Notes under the pieces: generated by a model
Seen by the model: the letters and a program-made list of their open reading frames with translations, nothing else
What the model was told of the DNA's origin: nothing
Databases searched by the model: none
Assembly (NCBI GenBank): GCA_021791345.1
Contig: JAJYWT010000012.1
Span: 1-6,676 of the forward strand
Origin: a bacterium
GTDB taxonomy: Bacteria > Chloroflexota > Dormibacteria > UBA8260 > Bog-877
Direction of reading: 5' to 3'
Length of the DNA: 6,676 nucleotides
Made by a program: the position numbers and the translations under genes
Shown: piece after piece, positions 4,902 to 6,676 of the stretch
Numbering within the stretch: position 1 is the stretch's first letter
How the letters are laid out: every line of letters begins with the position of its first letter

Positions 4902-5687
4902 TCAGCCGGGCGCCGGGGGGATGAGCCCGGCGGCCCGCCACCAGGCGACGTAGTGCCAGGTCCACTTGAGCAGGACCGAGAACCCGTTGCGCACTCCGAG
5001 CAGCTCCACCAGATGCAGCCCTAGCGGGGCCAGCCAGGCTGTGGTGCCGGTGAGACGCAACCCGCCCCGGAGCTCCGCCAACGCCGACCGCCGACCGATC
5101 GTGGCCATCTCCCCGCGGTCCCGGTAGATGAACGGCTGGGGCTCGAGGCCACGGGCGATCCTGGAGAGCTGCCGGGCCGCGTGCCGACCTGCCTGGATCG
5201 CCGGCTGGGCCAGCTGTGGAAGTTCCGAGGCGGCCCCACGCGCCCCGGCCACGTCCCCCAGTGCGAAGGCCTCGGGATGGTCGGGCAGCTGTAGGGAGGG
5301 GGTCACCACCAGCCGTCCAGAAGCGGTGCGGGGAAGGCCCCGCAGCATAGGGATGTCCGGAACCTCCACGCCGGCCGCCCAGACCAGAAGGTCCGCCGGC
5401 CTGGGCCCGGAATCCACCAAGACGGCCCCCTCCCGCACCTCCCGAACAGCGCTGCTCGTCAGGACCAGGACCCGGCGGCGCCCGAGCTCGCTCGGCGCGT
5501 ATCGAGAGAGCCGGGGATGGAGTCCGGGCAGCAGCCCGGGGGTGGCCTCCAGGAGTTCGATGCTGACGTCCTGCGCCCGCAGCTCCGGATAGTCCCTTCC
5601 CGTGAGCTGGTCACAAAGCTCCGCCAGCGCACCGGCGGTCTCCACGCCCGTGGGTCCGCCACCACCACCACCACCCGCGGCGCTGGT
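4902..5687 (-). pseudogene. ndh: Type II NADH dehydrogenase remnant lacking the FAD-binding half, with a frame break at GGGPTG
   Basis: The continuous reading frame with a start codon is 247 aa (GTG 5645 to stop at 4902). It carries ETAGALAEL, the second Rossmann beta strand SIELLEATPGLLP with an acidic end residue, LLVWAAGVEVPD at 86-97, the FAD-contacting ALGDVAG at 128-134, RDRGEMATIGRRSALAEL at 175-192, and the C-terminal membrane-anchoring region of NDH-2 (WLAPLGLHLVELLGVRNGFS). Functional NDH-2 is about 400 aa or more and starts with an FAD-binding GxGxxG about 150 residues earlier; here that region is the end of another gene. Just upstream, GGGPTGV is in frame but preceded by a TAG at 5688-5690, while the preceding strand PRVVVVV is in another frame. 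Adding one G to the GTG run would restore VVVVGGGPTGVE. It is best read as a decayed gene. A truncated but translated NADH-binding protein is the alternative. Confidence 0.75.
5661..5675 (-). repeat. GTG/GGT trinucleotide run at the frame break
   Basis: Five ACC units on the plus strand (GGT/GTG on the coding strand) lie exactly where the NADH-binding motif of the NDH-2 remnant changes frame. Such runs are prone to slippage during replication and to sequencing or assembly error. Confidence 0.8.
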
Positions 5688-6676
5688 CTAGGACCCGATG
5701 AGCGCACCGCCGCCTCCCTCAGGCACCGGTGATGCAGGGGACGTTACCGAGCGGTCTGTGAGGGGGACGCGCCGGCGCAGTGGCGGAGCCGCCCAGGCGG
5801 GCAGCAGGGTTCGGCGCAACGCCATGAGTCCCACCAGGGCCCCGGCCGCGTACACCAGCCCCCCGACCTCTACCGGCGCCACCACCCCGACCACCAGACC
5901 GAAGAGCGTGGTGACATATCCCGCTGCAAGTAGGACGAGGCTCGCCCACCCGAGGCGCTCGTTGACCAGGTCCTGGAGCAGGGGCGGAGGTGTCGGCCCC
6001 GGCGCTTTGGCGTAGCGATGCACCCAGGTGAGGAATGGGAGGATCTTCTGGTATCGGCCGGCGATGGCGAAGCCGAATCCGCCCATGATGGCCGCGTAGC
6101 CGTAGGCAACGAAAAGGTGGGGCGAGGGGCTGGCTCCCCGGGTGAGGGTGACCCCGAGGGCGGCGGCAAGAAGCAGGGAGAGCAGGCTCACCGCGATGTG
6201 GGCCTGCTCCACCGAGATCCGGCGCCGGCGCCGGCCCATCCACATCCGGGTCAGGTCGGCAGCGAAGAGGAGCACGGCCACGGCCAGGACGGCAGCGGCG
6301 CCCGTGACCTCCGCGCTGCCTGGCCAGAGGAGCAGGCCCAGCACCAGCGCCACCAAGGCTCCGTTCCAGAGGCCGAGCAGCGCGTGGGCCGTCCGCCAGC
6401 TGCGGCGGTGCGCGAGGGCGAAGAGCTCCATCAGCTTGTAGGAGACCCCCACCAGGGTGCAGCCCAGCCAGCCCACCAGCCCGGCGTGCACGTGGGCCGC
6501 CAGCAGGTTGGGTGTGATGGGGAACCACTGGAACTGCCAGTCCAGGGCCCAGGTCAGACCGAAGCCGATGGTGACCAGCAGCCAGCCCAGCCCGCAGAGG
6601 ACGAACCGGCCCATAGGGTGGTGGACCCGGACCGTGCGATAGGTGAGAGCCAGGACGGTGGCGAAGACCAGGATCC
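5688..6676 (-). CDS. Heme-copper-oxidase subunit I / NnrS-like polytopic membrane protein, 5'-partial
   Basis: The frame is open to the right edge: 20 or so codons (ILVFATVLALTYRTVRVHHP) precede the ATG at 6614, so that ATG is probably internal and the true start is outside the window. Numbering from ATG 6614, hydrophobic segments lie near 4-24, 38-60, 77-97, 105-121, 138-156, 166-186, 222-243 and 248-266. NLLAAHVHAGLVGWLGCTLVGVSYKL at 37-61 (H41, H43) resembles the helix with heme or copper ligand histidines in short oxidase subunit I-like and NnrS-like proteins. HLFVAYGYAAIMGGFGFAIAGRYQKILPFLTWVHRY at 166-201 matches their GHxxKIxPFLxWxHRY region. No full set of six oxidase ligands can be confirmed. 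Its tail is low-complexity and ends at TAG 5688 right next to the NDH-2 remnant. A respiratory or NO-related membrane role is inferred. Confidence 0.8.
   Translation of the reverse strand, partial: ILVFATVLALTYRTVRVHHPMGRFVLCGLGWLLVTIGFGLTWALDWQFQWFPITPNLLAAHVHAGLVGWLGCTLVGVSYKLMELFALAHRRSWRTAHALLGLWNGALVALVLGLLLWPGSAEVTGAAAVLAVAVLLFAADLTRMWMGRRRRRISVEQAHIAVSLLSLLLAAALGVTLTRGASPSPHLFVAYGYAAIMGGFGFAIAGRYQKILPFLTWVHRYAKAPGPTPPPLLQDLVNERLGWASLVLLAAGYVTTLFGLVVGVVAPVEVGGLVYAAGALVGLMALRRTLLPAWAAPPLRRRVPLTDRSVTSPASPVPEGGGGALIGS

Noticed and set aside
4905..4931. GCCGGGC...GCCCGGC inverted repeat between the convergent gene ends as a terminator
   Set aside because: A 7-bp stem with a 13-nt loop and no T-run on either strand, mostly inside coding sequence; such pairs are frequent at this GC content.
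5660..5700. Programmed frameshift joining the two NDH-2 frames
   Set aside because: Even if the frames were joined, the FAD-binding half would still be missing, so a shift would not yield a complete enzyme.
6219..6236. CCGGCGCCGGCGCCGG repeat as a regulatory or recombination site
   Set aside because: It encodes the RRRRR loop of the membrane protein and is explained by codon use in a basic loop.
6671..6676. GGATCC at the very end of the window, suggesting a cloning junction
   Set aside because: It is in frame with the membrane-protein gene (a coding Ile codon is read through it) and one six-base site at an edge can be chance.

Overview
The window is high-GC DNA from a bacterium with dense, overlapping genes, frequent GTG/TTG starts and one clear sigma-70-like promoter with a leaderless ATG. 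This fits an actinobacterium or a similarly GC-rich terrestrial phylum (for example Chloroflexota or Dormibacterota). The proteins are aerobic and redox-oriented, but the sequence alone does not fix the taxon.

Left edge (1-192): the first 34 or so codons of a minus-strand DUF255/thioredoxin-domain (YyaL-type) gene. A short divergent intergenic region follows. It carries a TATAAT box 6 nt before the ATG of the next gene and a near-perfect 16-bp palindrome that fills the space just upstream of that box.

Centre (193-4885, plus strand): a nine- or ten-gene tightly packed operon, with most junctions overlapping or only a few nt apart. Order: a SufR-like winged-helix regulator with three C-terminal cysteines; a MIP18/DUF59 (SufT/PaaD-type) metal-sulfur cluster assembly factor; a stand-alone DUF2249 protein; a cupin-hemerythrin fusion with a YtfE-like di-iron ligand set; an OsmC-DUF2249 fusion; a 70-aa helical protein of unknown function; a small Rieske [2Fe-2S] ferredoxin; a seven-iron ferredoxin (FdxA); a 174-aa protein I do not recognise; and a four-helix CopD-like membrane protein. 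The shared theme is iron centres: a probable Fe-S sensor, a cluster-assembly factor, a di-iron RIC-like protein, a thiol peroxidase-like protein and two Fe-S electron carriers. My inference is a self-regulated module for sensing and repairing iron-centre damage from nitrosative or oxidative stress. That function is not proven by the sequence.

Right side (4902-6676, minus strand, convergent): a polytopic membrane protein resembling short heme-copper-oxidase subunit I/NnrS-like proteins, running off the right edge. Directly after it lies the NADH-binding and C-terminal part of a type II NADH dehydrogenase (NDH-2). The N-terminal FAD-binding half of that gene is absent, and a one-base frame change sits in a GTG/GGT repeat exactly at its GGGPTG motif, so I read it as a decayed or rearranged gene. 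No rRNA, tRNA, CRISPR or insertion sequence was seen. There is no stretch over 300 bases without a gene.
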